Assembly (NCBI RefSeq): GCF_023336505.1 | Contig: NZ_JAMAST010000013.1 | Coordinates: 1 to 62,355 of the forward strand | DNA length: 62,355 nt | DNA from: Sporolactobacillus mangiferae | Lineage (GTDB): Bacteria > Bacillota > Bacilli > Bacillales > Sporolactobacillaceae | Direction: 5' to 3' | Shown: positions 36,949 through 45,488 of the stretch, in pieces | Layout of the letters: each line of letters opens with the position of its first letter | Position numbering within the stretch: the first letter of the stretch is position 1 | Notes under the pieces: model-generated | Seen by the model: the letters and a program-made list of their open reading frames with translations, nothing else | Databases searched by the model: none | What the model was told of the DNA's origin: nothing | Made by a program: the position numbers and the translations under genes

Positions 36949-37107
36949 TTCTTATCAAGAGAAGCCGAGGGACTGGCCCAATGACGCTTCAGCAACCGTC
37001 GCAGCAGCACGCGCGACAAGGTGCTAATTCCAGCAGACCGTCTCGGGTCTGAGGGATAAGAAGAAACGCAGAGCACAAAGCCTTCTTCTTATCGAGGAAG
37101 GCTTTTT
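36949..37107 (+). promoter_or_regulatory. SAM-I (S-box) riboswitch with terminator
   Basis: The aptamer has all the conserved blocks: CTTATCAAGAGAAG, GAGGGACTGGCCC, TTCAGCAACC, AAGGTGCTAATTCCAGCAGA and the closing GGATAAGAAG. The expression platform is clear: GATAAGAAGAA at 37056-37066 is perfectly complementary to TTCTTCTTATC at 37083-37093 and makes the antiterminator. AAAGCCTTC (37077-37085) with GAAGGCTTT (37097-37105) makes the terminator, followed by T. Bound SAM holds the P1 helix, frees the terminator and shuts off metI-metC-yitJ. Confidence 0.97.
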
Positions 37108-37157
37108 ATTTGCGCTGTTTTCGGTGAAAAAATGCTTAAATGGAGAGGACATGTGCG

Positions 37158-38279
37158 ATGGCATCATACAAAACGGAAACGAAACTGACACAGATCGGAA
37201 ATGGATTCGATGAGCTGGGCGCTGTTAATGCGCCAATCTATCTATCTACGGCTTATAAGCATCAGGGGATCGGTATTTCAAAAGGTTATGACTATACACG
37301 GACCGGGAATCCGACACGTTCCATTCTGGAGAAAGCAATTGCCGATATTGAGGGCGGTCAGGAAGGGTTCGCATGCAGTTCGGGAATGAGCGCCATTCAG
37401 CTCGTATTCTCATTATTCAGCTCAGGCGACCATATTATTGCCTCGAGAGATTTATATGGCGGCACGTTCCGTCTCTTTGAAATACTTAAAAATCAATATC
37501 ATCTGTCCTTTTCCTATTGGGACGGCGAAAATCCTGATGATTTGGCGAACCTTGTCTGTCCCGAAACGAAGGCGATATTCATTGAAACGCCGACAAATCC
37601 ACTGATGCATGAAGTCGATCTGTCTGAAATATCCGGCATCGCAAAACGAAATGAGCTGCTGCTGATCGTTGACAACACTTTTTATACGCCGGTTTTACAA
37701 CGGCCGATTGAGCACGGCGCCGATATCGTGATCCACAGTGCGACCAAGTATCTGGCTGGACATAATGACGTTCTGGCTGGCCTTGTCGTGTCGAATCAGA
37801 CAAAAATTACGGAAAGATTGCGCCTCTATCATAATTCATGTGGGGTTGTGCTCGGCCCCTTTGATTCCTGGCTGGTCATCCGCGGTCTTAAGACACTGGC
37901 ACTGCGGATGCGTCAGCATCAGGACAATGCACGCCGGATTGCCGATTATCTTGAGAAACAGCCGCTGGTCAGCAGAGTGCTGTATCCGGGCAAGGGCGGC
38001 ATGCTCAGTTTTGAACTGGCTTCGCCAAAGCAAGTGGAGCCGTTCCTTACGGCGCTTCGGCTGATCACTTTCGCAGAAAGTCTGGGCGGTGTTGAGAGTC
38101 TCATTACGTATCCGGCAACACAGACTCATGCGGACATTCCCGAAGCACTGCGTCTGGAATACGGCCTGAGCAACGCACTGCTCCGTCTGTCCACGGGAAT
38201 TGAACATCCGGATGATTTGATCGACGATCTTAAGCAGGCCTTTCAGAAGCTGAAGAGAGGGGTGGCAGCGCATGAGTAA
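37158..38279 (+). CDS. metI: Cystathionine gamma-synthase / O-acetylhomoserine sulfhydrylase
   Basis: A PLP enzyme of the Cys/Met metabolism family, 373 residues, the same length as B. subtilis MetI. It joins cysteine to an activated homoserine to give cystathionine and can use sulfide directly. The PLP lysine is Lys197 in SATKYLAGHNDV; YDYTRTGNPTR and DLYGGTFRLFE are the cofactor phosphate regions. The ATG at 37158 is eight bases after GGAGAGG; an ATG at 37140 lies before that site. It is the first gene under the S-box and overlaps metC by 8 bases. Confidence 0.95.
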   Translation: MASYKTETKLTQIGNGFDELGAVNAPIYLSTAYKHQGIGISKGYDYTRTGNPTRSILEKAIADIEGGQEGFACSSGMSAIQLVFSLFSSGDHIIASRDLYGGTFRLFEILKNQYHLSFSYWDGENPDDLANLVCPETKAIFIETPTNPLMHEVDLSEISGIAKRNELLLIVDNTFYTPVLQRPIEHGADIVIHSATKYLAGHNDVLAGLVVSNQTKITERLRLYHNSCGVVLGPFDSWLVIRGLKTLALRMRQHQDNARRIADYLEKQPLVSRVLYPGKGGMLSFELASPKQVEPFLTALRLITFAESLGGVESLITYPATQTHADIPEALRLEYGLSNALLRLSTGIEHPDDLIDDLKQAFQKLKRGVAAHE

Positions 38280-39459
38280 AAACTATCATTTTTCTACAAA
38301 ACTGATTAAAGAAACGGTAGGTGTCGATCCGCAAACCGGGTCGGCCAATGTACCCGTTTATTTGTCATCGACTTTTCATCAAAAGGATTTCGATCACTTT
38401 GGAAAATATGATTACACACGCTCAGGCAATCCGACGCGGGAAGCACTGGAAGACGCTATCGCCTCGCTTGAAGGCGGCGTGCGCGGGTTCGCATTTGCTT
38501 CCGGTATGGCGGCGATTTCAACAGCGTTTCTTTTGCTGTCCGCAGGGGATCATGCCATTGTTCCGAAAAATGTCTACGGGGGTACCTTCCGTATTCTGAC
38601 CCAGGTGCTCGGGCGGTTCGGTATTGAACACACGTTTGTTGATACGACTCGTCCTGATGCGATTGAGGAGGCGATTCGCCCGAATACTAAAGTGATTTAT
38701 GTGGAGACCCCTTCGAATCCGACATTGCGTGTGACCGATATTCGTGCTGTTGTACGGCTGGCGAAAGCACATCGATGTTGGACGTTCGTCGATAACACGT
38801 TTATGACACCGGTTTTTCAGAAGCCACTTGAATTTGGCGCTGATCTGGTGCTGCACAGCGCGACGAAATTCATCTCCGGGCATAGCGATGTTGTGGCAGG
38901 TCTCGCAGTTGCAGGCTCCAAAGCGATTGCTGATCGTCTTTACTTTTTGCAAAACGCACTTGGCGCTGTGCTGGGCGTACAGGATTCCTGGCTGCTGCTT
39001 CGCGGACTGAAAACGCTTGATGTACGTATTCGCAAGTCCGCGGATTCCGCACGGCGTATCGCCGGATTTTTCGCTGCGCAGCCGGATGTTCGACATGTCT
39101 TTTATCCTGGTCTTCCTGAGCATTCTGGCTTCGCGCTGCAGGCTGAACAAGCTACTTCAGGCGGAGCGGTGCTTTCGTTTGAACTTGAAAACGAAGAGTG
39201 CGCGCGGATTTTTGTCAATCATGTGCAGCTTCCTGTTTTTGCGGTCAGTCTTGGTGCAGTGGAATCTATCCTCTCCTATCCGCCGCGAATGTCGCATGCA
39301 GAACTCAATGAAGAAGAACGTGAAAAGGCGGGAATTGGCAGCGGACTGCTGCGCCTGTCCGTCGGTCTTGAAGATGCCGAAGATTTGATCCAGGATTTCA
39401 GCAATGCGCTTGGTTGTGTGCGCACTCAGCGGCAGGTGACAGTAAGGGGCGAAGAGTGA
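38272..39459 (+). CDS. metC: Cystathionine beta-lyase
   Basis: The second enzyme of the transsulfuration route cleaves cystathionine to homocysteine, pyruvate and ammonia. It has 395 residues and is a paralogue of the gene before it. Lys199 in SATKFISGHSDV binds PLP, and YDYTRSGNPTR is again present. The order metI-metC behind an S-box follows B. subtilis, which decides the beta-lyase role over a second gamma-synthase. Its stop overlaps the start of the next gene by one base (TGATG). Confidence 0.93.
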   Translation: MSKNYHFSTKLIKETVGVDPQTGSANVPVYLSSTFHQKDFDHFGKYDYTRSGNPTREALEDAIASLEGGVRGFAFASGMAAISTAFLLLSAGDHAIVPKNVYGGTFRILTQVLGRFGIEHTFVDTTRPDAIEEAIRPNTKVIYVETPSNPTLRVTDIRAVVRLAKAHRCWTFVDNTFMTPVFQKPLEFGADLVLHSATKFISGHSDVVAGLAVAGSKAIADRLYFLQNALGAVLGVQDSWLLLRGLKTLDVRIRKSADSARRIAGFFAAQPDVRHVFYPGLPEHSGFALQAEQATSGGAVLSFELENEECARIFVNHVQLPVFAVSLGAVESILSYPPRMSHAELNEEEREKAGIGSGLLRLSVGLEDAEDLIQDFSNALGCVRTQRQVTVRGEE

Positions 39460-41321
39460 TGCGGCAATCCATTCGGGATGAATTGAAAAAGCGAATACTG
39501 ATCGGCGACGGCGCAATGGGGACATTGCTCTATTCTTATGGTATTGACCGATGTTTTGAAGAACTGAATGTATCACAGGCAGAGGAGGTGGAACATGTCC
39601 ATGAAGCGTATATCAGCGCGGGAGCGGATGTGATTCAGACCAATTCCTATGGTGCAAACCGAACCAAGCTTGCAAGATACGGCCTTGAGCGTGAAGTGGA
39701 CCGTTTTAATCGCGCGGCCGTGCGGCTGGCAAAGCAGGCGGCTAATCCGGATACTTATGTATTGGGCACGATTGGCGGCATCCGTGGTTTTCAGAAACAA
39801 TCTTTATCGCTCAGTGACATTGGTACCGGTTTCCGAGAACAGGCGACCGCGCTGCTCGATGAAGGTGTCGACGGTCTGCTGCTTGAAACCTATTATGATT
39901 TTGATGAACTGCGCCATGTGCTGCAGATCGCACGGAGCATGACTGATTTGCCGATTGCTGCTCATGTATCGATGCAGGAACCCGGTGTGCTCATGAACGG
40001 TTTGGCGCTGCCTGAAGCGCTGACACAGCTGGAAGCACTCGGTGCGGACATTGTCGGAACCAACTGCCGGCTTGGCCCTTTTCATATGATTGAAGCACTG
40101 CGAGGCATCCCGCTTCCCGGAAAAGCATTCCTTTCCGCCTATCCGAACAGCAGTCTGCCTGATTATCGGGATGGCAAGTTGCTTTATGAAAACGAACCTG
40201 AATATTTTAAAAGATATGCGGTGGATTTCCGAAATGAAGGGGTGCGGCTGCTTGGCGGCTGCTGCGGCACGACACCAGTGCAGATTCGAGCATTTAAGGA
40301 AGGCATCTCGGAACTCGAACCTCTCGAATCCAAAGTGGTGGCGGAACGCCCTAAAGCCATTGAAGTACACATACATGATAAAGCGCCCGAATCGCCACTT
40401 TATCAGAAGGTGATGAGCGGGCGGTCCGTTTTTGTGGAATTTGATCCACCGCGCCACTTGAATACAGACAGCTTTTTTAAAGGCATCAAGGCACTGGAGG
40501 AGGCAGGCGCAGACGCGGTGACGATGGCGGACAACTCGCTTGCATCGCCGCGCATCAGCAACGCTGCTGTCGGCAAGCTGATCAAAGACAGGTTCCGCGT
40601 GCCGCCGCTCGTTCATCTGACGTGTCGCGACCGCAATCTGATCGGTCTGCAGTCGCATCTTCTCGGTCTGCACGTGCTCGGTCTGCACGATCTGCTTGTC
40701 GTGACCGGCGACCCGACAAAAATCGGTGATTTTCCAGGAGCAACCTCTGTATATGATGTATCCTCAATGGAACTGATCAAGCTGATCAAGCAATTCAACC
40801 GCGGCGTTTCCTATTCAGGCAAAAGCCTGAAGGAAGCAACCCGGTTTCGGGTAGCGGGCGCTTTTAATCCGAATGTACGTAATCTGGATCGTGCCATACA
40901 AAGGCTGAAGCGTAAAGCGGAATGCGGCGCGGATTATTTCATCTCGCAGCCAGTTTTCGATAAGGAGCGGATTATTGAAATCAGCAAGGCAACGCGCGAG
41001 GTATCCGCACCGATCTACATTGGAATCATGCCGCTGACTTCAGCACGAAATGCCGAATTTCTGCACAACGAGGTGCCGGGCATCCGCCTGCCCGATGATG
41101 TCCGCGTACGTATGGCAAAGGCCAGGGGAAAAGAAGAAGCTCGCCGCGTGAGTCTGGCAATTTGTCGTGAACTGATTGACACCGCGATGGAACATTTCCG
41201 TGGTATCTATCTGATCACGCCAATGGGCCATTATTCGATGAGTGTTGAACTGGTTAACTATATCAAGCAAAAAGAAAGGATGCTGGCTGTCCAGAGAAAC
41301 GGAGCGGGCGCGACTTTGTAA
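39459..41321 (+). CDS. yitJ: Homocysteine S-methyltransferase / methylenetetrahydrofolate reductase fusion
   Basis: The 620-residue protein is a natural fusion. Residues about 1-300 form a homocysteine-binding methyltransferase barrel with zinc cysteines in GTNCRLGP and GGCCGTTP. Residues about 325-620 form a flavin-dependent MTHFR barrel (SVFVEFDPPRHLNTD, GDPTKIGDFPGATSVYD). This is the YitJ type found in bacilli. It supplies methyl groups and remethylates homocysteine made by MetC, so the operon leads from homoserine derivatives to methionine. The ATG at 39459 overlaps the metC stop; the ribosome binding site AAGGGGCGA is inside metC. No metE or metH lies beside it. Confidence 0.93.
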   Translation: MRQSIRDELKKRILIGDGAMGTLLYSYGIDRCFEELNVSQAEEVEHVHEAYISAGADVIQTNSYGANRTKLARYGLEREVDRFNRAAVRLAKQAANPDTYVLGTIGGIRGFQKQSLSLSDIGTGFREQATALLDEGVDGLLLETYYDFDELRHVLQIARSMTDLPIAAHVSMQEPGVLMNGLALPEALTQLEALGADIVGTNCRLGPFHMIEALRGIPLPGKAFLSAYPNSSLPDYRDGKLLYENEPEYFKRYAVDFRNEGVRLLGGCCGTTPVQIRAFKEGISELEPLESKVVAERPKAIEVHIHDKAPESPLYQKVMSGRSVFVEFDPPRHLNTDSFFKGIKALEEAGADAVTMADNSLASPRISNAAVGKLIKDRFRVPPLVHLTCRDRNLIGLQSHLLGLHVLGLHDLLVVTGDPTKIGDFPGATSVYDVSSMELIKLIKQFNRGVSYSGKSLKEATRFRVAGAFNPNVRNLDRAIQRLKRKAECGADYFISQPVFDKERIIEISKATREVSAPIYIGIMPLTSARNAEFLHNEVPGIRLPDDVRVRMAKARGKEEARRVSLAICRELIDTAMEHFRGIYLITPMGHYSMSVELVNYIKQKERMLAVQRNGAGATL

Positions 41322-41432
41322 AAGATACAGGTAACCGTCTTTACTTCTGATTTTGAAGAATTTTTTTAAGGAAACGTCCATGATCCGCAGGGTGAAAACA
41401 GCGTTGTTCTTTAATAAAATCTGCGAGAAAAA

Positions 41433-41463
41433 GCGTCTTTGTGAAAAACAAAGACGTTTTTTA
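41433..41463 (+). terminator. Terminator of the methionine operon
   Basis: GCGTCTTTG pairs with CAAAGACGT around a 7-nt loop, then six T. It lies about 110 bases after yitJ. Confidence 0.85.
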
Positions 41464-41620
41464 TACTCTTGAAAATATATAAATTTTAAGGAAAATAGTA
41501 TAAGTGGTCCGAAAAAACGCCGCGTCCTGCGGCTTATCGGACACTAGGCCGTCCATGGCCGTCGCGACGGCGGATTCGCCCGTGTCAAAGGCTTGGCGAT
41601 GCCAAATTTTCTAATATATA
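41464..41620 (+). repeat. Family A repeat with a hairpin-rich insert
   Basis: The left end (TATATAAATTTTAAGG, AGTATAAGTG) and the right end (GGCGGATTCGCCCGTGTCA, then CTTGGC-GAT-GCCAAATTTTCTAATATA) match family A. Between them lie about 60 extra bases with three short hairpins (GTCCG/CGGAC, CCGC/GCGG, GGCC/GGCC). It starts right after a terminator T-run. Confidence 0.75.
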
Positions 41621-41830
41621 AGAAAGTATATCATTTTGACCCATATGAAAACCAATAAACCAGTGTCTTATCGAGAATCAAAGCGGAGGTGCGCTGGCAC
41701 CTGCGGCGCGTTCCTGTTGATCAGCGAGCCTGGAAAGACCTCGCAGGAATTGGCCTGCCTGAGGAGGCTTCCGGATCGCCCGCGGCAAGCGAGCAACTGA
41801 AGCGTCGATGCCAACCAAACAAACAGATCA
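41621..41830 (+). repeat. Family B repeat, long copy joined to family A
   Basis: This shares a block of about 175 bases with 57844-58022 at roughly 93% identity by eye, including TTTTGACCCATATGAAAACC, the middle CGTTCCTGTTGATCAGCGAG and the core CCCGCGGCAAGCGA. No protein frame is conserved through the differences. Confidence 0.8.
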
Positions 41831-41864
41831 AAGACTCCGGTAGAAAACTGTGAAAACACGCGAT

Positions 41865-41960
41865 GACCGGTAAATGATGATTAGTGACCGGTAAATCGTA
41901 CTGAATGACCGGTAAATAGCGCAGGAATGACCGGTAAATCATGCTGAATGGTCGGTAAAT
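41865..41960 (+). repeat. Five direct repeats of GACCGGTAAAT, 21-22 bp apart
   Basis: Copies of the 11-mer start at 41865, 41886, 41907, 41929 and 41950; the first four are exact and the fifth is GGTCGGTAAAT. The step is 21, 21, 22 and 21 bases, two helical turns, so all copies face the same side of the DNA. The spacers differ, except for a frequent TGAAT before the repeat. No gene is near. Confidence 0.85.
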
Positions 41961-41987
41961 CGCAGTCAAACGGTATCCTGTGAAAGT

Positions 41988-42029
41988 ACGTCCTGTGCAC
42001 AACGCGGAAGCCACCGCATCCTGCGGAAG
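41988..42029 (-). repeat. Copy of a structured element from the rRNA leader
   Basis: On the minus strand these 42 bases match 62151-62192 in the leader of the 16S rRNA gene with only four differences. Both hold a small hairpin (CCGCA-GGA-TGCGG here, CCACA-GGA-TGTGG there) followed by GCGTTGTGCACAGGACGT. Two of the four changes fall in the stem and compensate each other. Confidence 0.75.
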
Positions 42030-42034
42030 TAAGG

Positions 42035-42059
42035 ACCGGGTGCTTTTTGCCCGGTTTTT
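42035..42059 (+). terminator. Terminator in a gene-free region
   Basis: ACCGGG at 42035-42040 pairs with CCCGGT at 42050-42055, followed by TTTTC. No coding gene precedes it for 700 bases, so it may end a non-coding transcript from this island. Confidence 0.6.
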
Positions 42060-42115
42060 CTAATGGGAACTGTCTTGCTGTACAGCGCTGGATTAGCAGC
42101 CTGTCATCAAAGGCG

Positions 42116-42215
42116 TGTTCAAGAAATGCAAGGTGTCTTCCAGGTTCCTGCTTGCCGAGAAGGCTCGCAGTGCACCTACGGCAGGTGAGCAGACGCAGCG
42201 CTGATGCTTAAATCA
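42116..42215 (+). repeat. Family B repeat, diverged copy
   Basis: The segment CTTGCCGAGAAGGCTCGCAG and the following CACCTACGGCAGGTGAGCAG match the 2.4 kb copy (CTTGTCCGAGAAGGCAC, CACCCGCGGCAAGCGGGCAG). It ends TTTTTTTCAC. Confidence 0.65.
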
Positions 42216-42322
42216 ATTTTTTTCACAATCTATGTAAAGATCTCTGAAACCATCGCAGATAGATAAAAAGATGCTATGATAATGACGGACAAGTGACAAT
42301 AAGATGGAAGTGAGGGTATTTG

Positions 42323-42622
42323 ATGATTGAACATATTGTACTCTTTAAATTCAGTGACGAGACGACCGTGGCGCAGAGAGAAGAAGGTGCTCGCAGATTA
42401 CATGAACTGAAAGACAGGCTGCCCGGTATTATTGACATTGAGGCGGGGCAAAACTACTCCATACGTGCCAAAGGGTATTCCATGGCTCTGACTGTCCGCT
42501 TCCGTTCCAAGGCGGACCATGAGCATTATACGCCATCACCGGAACATCAGGCCTGCCTCTCCTATCTGAAAGAAATCGGGCTTGCAGACTCACTGGCCGT
42601 TGATTTTGAAATTACCGAATAA
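42323..42622 (+). CDS. Dabb-domain (stress-responsive A/B barrel) protein
   Basis: A small protein of 99 residues with the dimeric alpha+beta barrel fold. The start MIEHIVLFKFSDE and the central histidine/tyrosine pattern fit the Dabb family. The ATG at 42323 is six bases after GAGGG. Family members are seen in stress response and in some cyclase-like enzymes, but no reaction can be assigned. A possible -10 (TATGAT, near 42275) lies about 45 bases upstream. It stands alone. Confidence 0.87.
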   Translation: MIEHIVLFKFSDETTVAQREEGARRLHELKDRLPGIIDIEAGQNYSIRAKGYSMALTVRFRSKADHEHYTPSPEHQACLSYLKEIGLADSLAVDFEITE

Positions 42623-42765
42623 TAGGACATTGTCAGTCAGCTATAAACTTTTGCCGCTTTTTCTTCGCTCAGGTGCTGAAGAAAATGAGCGGAGCGCTTT
42701 TTAAGCAAAGCTTTTAGGGAGTGCAGGGCTTTGTTGCCACTCCCGGAAAGGAATAGGTGATCAAC

Positions 42766-43659
42766 ATGAAAAAAGTGAGTGCTCTTGTAATTGCTGCAAT
42801 CGTAGCGCTTTCTGCTTTTGCACCGGCAAAGGTGTTTGCCGATGCTTCACCAGGCGATGTAATAGTTACCCTGGGCGCGAATCTGACCGCGGATCAGCGG
42901 CAGTCTCTGTTGAATGAAATGGATGTGTCTTCAGACTCGGCCCAGATCGTCACCGTCAGCAACACTGAGGAACATAAATATCTTGATAAATATTTGTCTG
43001 CAGCGCAGATCGGTACACGGGCGATCAGTTCTTCCAAGATAACGATCGGAAAATCCGGTTCGGGGTTAACCGCAAGCACGCACAACATCACTTATGTATC
43101 GAAGGATATGTATATTAACGCGCTGGCAACGGCCGGGGTAAAAGATGCCGATGTTTATGTGACCGCGCCTTTCCCGGTGTCGGGAACCGCGGCACTGACC
43201 GGTCTGATCAAAGCCTATGAAGCCAAGACGGGTGATACCATTCCGGAAGCGAAGAAACAGGTCGCCAACGAAGAAGTGGTGACCACTGCCCAATTGGCGA
43301 ATAAGGATGGCGTCGGCAAGGAAAAAGCTGCGGATCTGGTAACCGCAATTAAAGACAATCTGGCTAAGAACAAACCGCAGTCACGTGCCGACGTTGAACA
43401 GGCAGTGCGTGATGCTGCCAATCAGGTCAACGTGAAATTAAGCGATGCAGACATGAACAAGCTTGTCGATCTTTTCGATAAAATGCGTACCTTGCATATC
43501 GACTGGGGCGATGTGGGCAGCCAGATGCAGCAATTGAAGGATAAAGTCAGCCAATTGGCCAATTCTGATCAGGCGAAAGGTTTTTTTGCTCAGGTTTTGC
43601 AGGCGGTCGGTGATTTTTTCTCATCAATCTTTAATGCGGTTTCTTCGTTATTCAAATGA
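42766..43659 (+). CDS. Secreted DUF1002 protein, YpuA-like
   Basis: A 297-residue protein with a clear signal peptide (KKVSALVIAAIVALSAFAP) and a probable cleavage after VFA at residue 26. The body matches DUF1002: PGDVIVTLGANLTADQRQ, YVSKDMYINALATAGVKDADVYV and VTAPFPVSGTAALTGL. The start ATG at 42766 follows AGGTGAT. B. subtilis YpuA is the closest family member I know; its role in the cell envelope is not firmly established. A terminator follows 12 bases later. Confidence 0.88.
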   Translation: MKKVSALVIAAIVALSAFAPAKVFADASPGDVIVTLGANLTADQRQSLLNEMDVSSDSAQIVTVSNTEEHKYLDKYLSAAQIGTRAISSSKITIGKSGSGLTASTHNITYVSKDMYINALATAGVKDADVYVTAPFPVSGTAALTGLIKAYEAKTGDTIPEAKKQVANEEVVTTAQLANKDGVGKEKAADLVTAIKDNLAKNKPQSRADVEQAVRDAANQVNVKLSDADMNKLVDLFDKMRTLHIDWGDVGSQMQQLKDKVSQLANSDQAKGFFAQVLQAVGDFFSSIFNAVSSLFK

Positions 43660-43671
43660 TTTGGAAATCAG

Positions 43672-43703
43672 TAAGCGGCTCAGTATCAGCCGCTTATTTT
43701 TTT
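43672..43703. terminator. Terminator between convergent genes
   Basis: TAAGCGGCT pairs with AGCCGCTTA around a 7-nt loop, then seven T. The stem covers the last codon of the minus-strand DedA gene, so it may act for both genes. Confidence 0.85.
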
Positions 43704-44296
43704 CTCCTGAACTGGATTATCGTGATGATCACGAATCCGATGAAGAGAATAGCCCCAATCAGGATCACATGGAAAAGTCCAAAACCGATAAAGCGGTGAA
43801 TCTGATTTCCCGCGAAATAACCGAGACTTAAAAATATCGTGGCCCAGACCCACGCACCCAGTAAAGATGCCGACAGATAAGTGATAAACCGTGCGCGGCT
43901 GAGTCCGGCCAGATACGGATTAATTTGCCGAATGCCGGGGATAAAGTACCCTGCGATAATAGCGAGAAAGGTATGCTTTTGAAAACGTCTTCTGGCTTTT
44001 TCCCATCGTTGTTTTGTCAGCCCGATATATTTTCCGTAGCGTACAATGAACGGTTCGCCAATGTAGCAGGCGATGAGATATGCGCTGACCATACCTGAAG
44101 AGGCGCCAAGTACCGCCATCAAAATACAGACGGAGAGCCGGAGTGGCGGGTCCGCTTCCGTGATCTGAGAAAGCGTGATACCCACAAACAGAAGAAAGGA
44201 TTCCTCAGCGGCAGGCACACCGATCAGTCCGCAGAAAAGATAAAGAAACACGAATAAATAGCCATATGTAAGAAACAGAGATTGTATGTTTTCCAT
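43694..44296 (-). CDS. DedA-family membrane protein
   Basis: A protein of 200 residues with four to five membrane segments and the DedA motifs: an N-terminal LFCGLIGVPAAEESFLLF, the central GASSGMVSAYLIACYIG, and FIPGIRQINPYLAG with the conserved arginine. DedA proteins are half-transporter-like; some members flip undecaprenyl phosphate or phosphatidylethanolamine. The FE/PxP residues are somewhat diverged (PAAEE), so the substrate is open. The ATG at 44296 lies six bases after GGGGG; an earlier frame to 44368 has no such site. Confidence 0.88.
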   Translation of the reverse strand: MENIQSLFLTYGYLFVFLYLFCGLIGVPAAEESFLLFVGITLSQITEADPPLRLSVCILMAVLGASSGMVSAYLIACYIGEPFIVRYGKYIGLTKQRWEKARRRFQKHTFLAIIAGYFIPGIRQINPYLAGLSRARFITYLSASLLGAWVWATIFLSLGYFAGNQIHRFIGFGLFHVILIGAILFIGFVIITIIQFRRKK

Positions 44297-44577
44297 GAAG
44301 TGCCCCCGCTTGTCTGCTTTGCTGGCACAGGCTGATGAACTAACTACAGCATGGACAAAGCCCAACATAATTATAGCAATTTTTTCTTTCGATATGACTT
44401 CGGGATTCAGGCAATAAATATTACTGTTTACTGGATGAAATCATGTATAAACTGTTATTATAAAGTATCGATGAGAAGATGTCCCATTTGTCGGCAGAAC
44501 GCTGAGCATCCGAAAAATTTGTCAATACATAAATGAACTTGGCGAAAGTCGTCAGAAAACAGTCACGAGGTGAGCAC

Positions 44578-45309
44578 ATGGCAGGAAGCAAACATTCTTC
44601 TAAAGAAACGAGCGATCCCAAAAAGGGACGTATTGTTATTTTCAGTTCCGTTATTGTGATCGTTCTTGTAGCGGCCATTCTGGTCATGATCTTCAGCAAT
44701 CAAAACCGCGAGGAGGCGAAGCCGAAGAAGCAGCCGACTCATCGCACAGAGCAGACTGCACGCATTGACTATCAGGGGCAGCCATATATCGGCAGCAGCA
44801 ATGCACCAGTGAAAGTTGTCGAATTTTCTGATTACCACTGTCCGTACTGTAAGGAATTTGAAGAAACCGTCATCCCGAAACTGAACAATGATTATGTAAA
44901 AACCGGAAAGGTCAGTTTCTATTTTATTAATAATACAATTCTTGGCCCTGGCTCTGTTCTGGCGGCGAATGCGGCTGAGGAAGTTTATCATCAGAATCCG
45001 AAAGCCTTCTGGGCTTTCCATCAGGCGGTTTTTCAGGCACAGAAGAATGAAAAAGAGCAGTGGGTCAGCAAGAAACTGCTTACCGATATTGCGAAGAAAA
45101 CTGTTCCTTCAATTGACTTGAAAGCCTTTCAGAATGCATTGGATACTAAATCGCGTCAGAACGATGTAGACAAAGACAATGCGATGGCTGATTCCCTTGG
45201 CGTACCGGGAACACCGTACATTTTTGTTGGAGACAAAGCAGTTGAAGAGGCACAGGATTACGAAGTACTGAAAAAGGCCATTGACAGCGCACTTGCAGCC
45301 AATAAATAA
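44578..45309 (+). CDS. Membrane-anchored DsbA-like thiol oxidoreductase
   Basis: A protein of 243 residues with one N-terminal membrane anchor (about 19-40, IVIFSSVIVIVLVAAILVMI) and an extracellular thioredoxin-fold domain with an inserted helical part. The redox motif is CPYC in FSDYHCPYCKEFEE, and the cis-proline loop is GVPGTPYIFV. This matches the BdbD type, which makes disulfide bonds in exported proteins. The usual partner BdbC is not beside it. The ATG at 44578 follows GAGGTGAGC; 15 codons upstream in frame are not needed. Confidence 0.9.
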   Translation: MAGSKHSSKETSDPKKGRIVIFSSVIVIVLVAAILVMIFSNQNREEAKPKKQPTHRTEQTARIDYQGQPYIGSSNAPVKVVEFSDYHCPYCKEFEETVIPKLNNDYVKTGKVSFYFINNTILGPGSVLAANAAEEVYHQNPKAFWAFHQAVFQAQKNEKEQWVSKKLLTDIAKKTVPSIDLKAFQNALDTKSRQNDVDKDNAMADSLGVPGTPYIFVGDKAVEEAQDYEVLKKAIDSALAANK

Positions 45310-45488
45310 ATCGCAACTTCCGAGGGGGTCGCAAAAGTCTTCTGACTGCGCGGCGCCCCTTGTTTATATGTGGCTGTTCCTTTGATGCCCGCGGCGGCGG
45401 TACTTGTCCTGTTATCTAATTGTAAAGTATGTTCCGCCCATCATGCACATAGTAGTAAAGTAGAGATTCAGGATGGGAGGAGACATCA

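Noticed and set aside
41721-42014. 97-codon minus-strand frame with repeated LPV-type peptides
   Set aside because: The peptide repeat comes from the DNA repeat array; the frame has no ribosome binding site and runs through repeat B and the rRNA-leader-like element.
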